A stretch of 64,000 nt of DNA from assembly GCA_020744425.1 (NCBI GenBank), contig JAGMUV010000012.1, positions 1,178,001 to 1,242,000 on the forward strand, read 5' to 3'. The notes beneath the pieces were generated by a model, which was not told where the DNA came from, ran no database searches, and saw nothing but the letters and a program-made list of their open reading frames with translations. The translations under genes and the position numbers were made by a program. Numbering within the stretch: the first letter of the stretch is position 1; every line of letters starts with the position of its first letter. This stretch comes from Dactylonectria macrodidyma (Eukaryota > Ascomycota > Sordariomycetes > Hypocreales > Nectriaceae). Below are positions 62,903-64,000 of the stretch, piece after piece.

Positions 62903-64000
62903 CCATCCACAACCCCTCTTTCGGCATACCCCCTCTTTCGGCAAGCAAAATAAAAAAAACTTCACCAAAACTCACCAACTTCACTTATACCAGAATTGGC
63001 CAAAGTAAATAGCTACTTAGAGGACAATGCCTCTATCGATTATAGAAATGATTGGAGTTAACGACTTTAGCTCTCTTAGGCTGTGCGGGGTACGCGATGT
63101 ATTCATGCTGTGCTATGGAAATAGTGTTGGTTTAACCATCAAACTCCTCACCGCTCTTTTCCGTGTTTTTTGACCTTTGTCTGCGACAACGACAAGAAAA
63201 TGCCTAGGTCGAGACCTCGATGGAAATATACAGAGGAAAACATGGCAGAGGCTATCTTGGATGTTACTGATGATGGCGTTTCACCTCCTCAAGCCGCTCA
63301 GAGACGGGGAGTGCCTCGAAGCACTCTAGTCGACAGACTTAACGGCCGCGGGGCCGTTAAAGAGCAGATCCACCCTCATCGACGCTTGTCCAAGAACCAA
63401 GAGGATAGATTGGCTGCCTGGATACTCCGGCAGGAGTCCTTGGGCTACGCTCCGTCCCACAGTCAGATTCGCGCCTGTGTCATGGGCCTGTTGAGACAGC
63501 AGGGCGAACATCCCGACTTAGGACGCAACTGGGTGATCAAGTTTATCAGTCGCCGCGCAGATCTAAGGACCAAGATAAGTAGACGTCAAGAAGCCAAGAG
63601 GTTCGACTCTTTCACACCCAAAGCGGTTCATTAGTACTTTGATATCAGGGAGGGCCAGTATGGCTGGATCAAGCCTGAAAACACCGTCAACGTTGATGAA
63701 GGAGGTATTATGACTGGTTTCGGCAAGCATATACCTATATTCCTTGCCAGTGTTTGAAATTCGACCGACTAATTCTCTTTATTTAGGCCTGGATAGCCTG
63801 GTTGTTAGAAGCGCGGACCCGAAGCGGAAGGCATTTCTCAAAGGACCACAAACTCGAAATTGGACTTCATTTATCGAAGCCATCACTGCTGACGGCCGCG
63901 CTTTGATTCCAGGCATAATCTTCAAGGGGAAAGAACTGCAAAAACAGTGGTTTCTTGACGAATTCAAGGAGATAGCAGACTGGTATTACATAACTTCGCC
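62903..64000 (+). mobile_element. Pogo-type element, copy C (continues beyond the window)
   Basis: The left end, after TA at 62901-62902, is CCATCCACAACCCCTCTTTC and onward, with CCCCTCTTTCGGCA present twice, 17 bp apart. The transposase starts 300 bp inside. The right end lies outside the window. Confidence 0.85.
63200..64000 (+). pseudogene. Pogo transposase, copy C (3' part outside window)
   Basis: ATG 63200 (MPRSRPRWKYTEENMAEAIL) opens an N-terminal helix-turn-helix and CENP-B-like domain that is free of stops until TAG at 63632-63634. Copy B has tryptophan at this codon, so TGG to TAG by RIP is likely. Coding continues as YFDIREGQYGWIKPENTVNV, with the first catalytic aspartate in NVDEGGIM. 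Intron 1 (about 63724-63785) starts with GC (GCAAGC) where copies A and B have GTAAGT. Downstream coding (GLDSLVVRSADPKRKAFLKG) has no further stop to the window edge. This is the least damaged of the three copies. Confidence 0.88.

Noticed and set aside
1..64000. CRISPR arrays, prokaryotic operons or phage genes
   Set aside because: No regularly spaced repeats; intron-bearing fungal genes and eukaryotic transposons account for the coding content.

Overview
This window looks like a repeat-rich, probably accessory or subtelomere-like region of a filamentous ascomycete genome, most likely a Sordariomycete. The evidence is short GT-AG introns of about 46-95 bp, fungal gene families (Pth11-like receptor, MHYT-domain protein, RGS protein, BAH-PHD protein, fungal aquaporin, nucleoside-phosphorylase and STAND fragments), and stop codons sitting where C-to-T change at CpA would put them, as expected from repeat-induced point mutation (RIP). 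No prokaryotic features, CRISPR arrays or convincing tRNA/rRNA genes were seen.

Layout. 1-2016 (-): broken large gene with a tyrosine-recombinase-like C-terminus, running off the window. 2062-12056: a Fot/pogo DNA transposon split by a young Ty3/Gypsy chromovirus (3566-11678) with LTRs that look identical. The retroelement also carries an antisense, spliced zinc-cluster gene. 12656-14883: a second, mutated pogo element. 15081-18660: ordinary genes (aquaporin, RGS) and a STAND fragment. 20694-24767: a Pth11-like receptor gene cut by a PiggyBac-type element. 25200-32305: LINE pieces, a MULE, a MULE fragment and two nested hAT relics. 32524-33892 (-): BAH-PHD chromatin-reader gene. 34822-37673: second MULE with a perfect 9-bp target duplication. 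39761-40721: secreted-protein gene. 42396-45520: hAT element with very long subterminal repeats. 45549-47600: Helitron helicase remains and a MITE. 47628-52512: pogo, nucleoside phosphorylase, epoxide hydrolase, Copia and hAT fragments. 53487-56399 (-): intact five-exon MHYT gene. 57896-60540: a MITE holding telomere repeats, next to an apparently intact PiggyBac-type element. 60604-64000: two further pogo elements, the last running off the window.

How it fits together. Most DNA here is nested transposons of almost every fungal superfamily (Gypsy, Copia, LINE, pogo/Fot, PiggyBac, MULE, hAT, Helitron, MITE). Most are inactivated by stops and frameshifts. The Gypsy element and the second PiggyBac element are exceptions with complete reading frames. 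Five host genes read as intact: aquaporin, RGS, BAH-PHD, secreted protein and MHYT.

The points most worth checking are: the antisense Zn2Cys6 gene in the Gypsy element; the 2-bp AT target duplication of both PiggyBac-domain elements where TTAA is expected; the conserved 17-bp-period repeat in otherwise different pogo terminal repeats; the A AAA AAC frameshift site of the Gypsy gag-pol; and the recombinase-like gene at the left edge. All gene models were read by eye from the sequence, without database searches.
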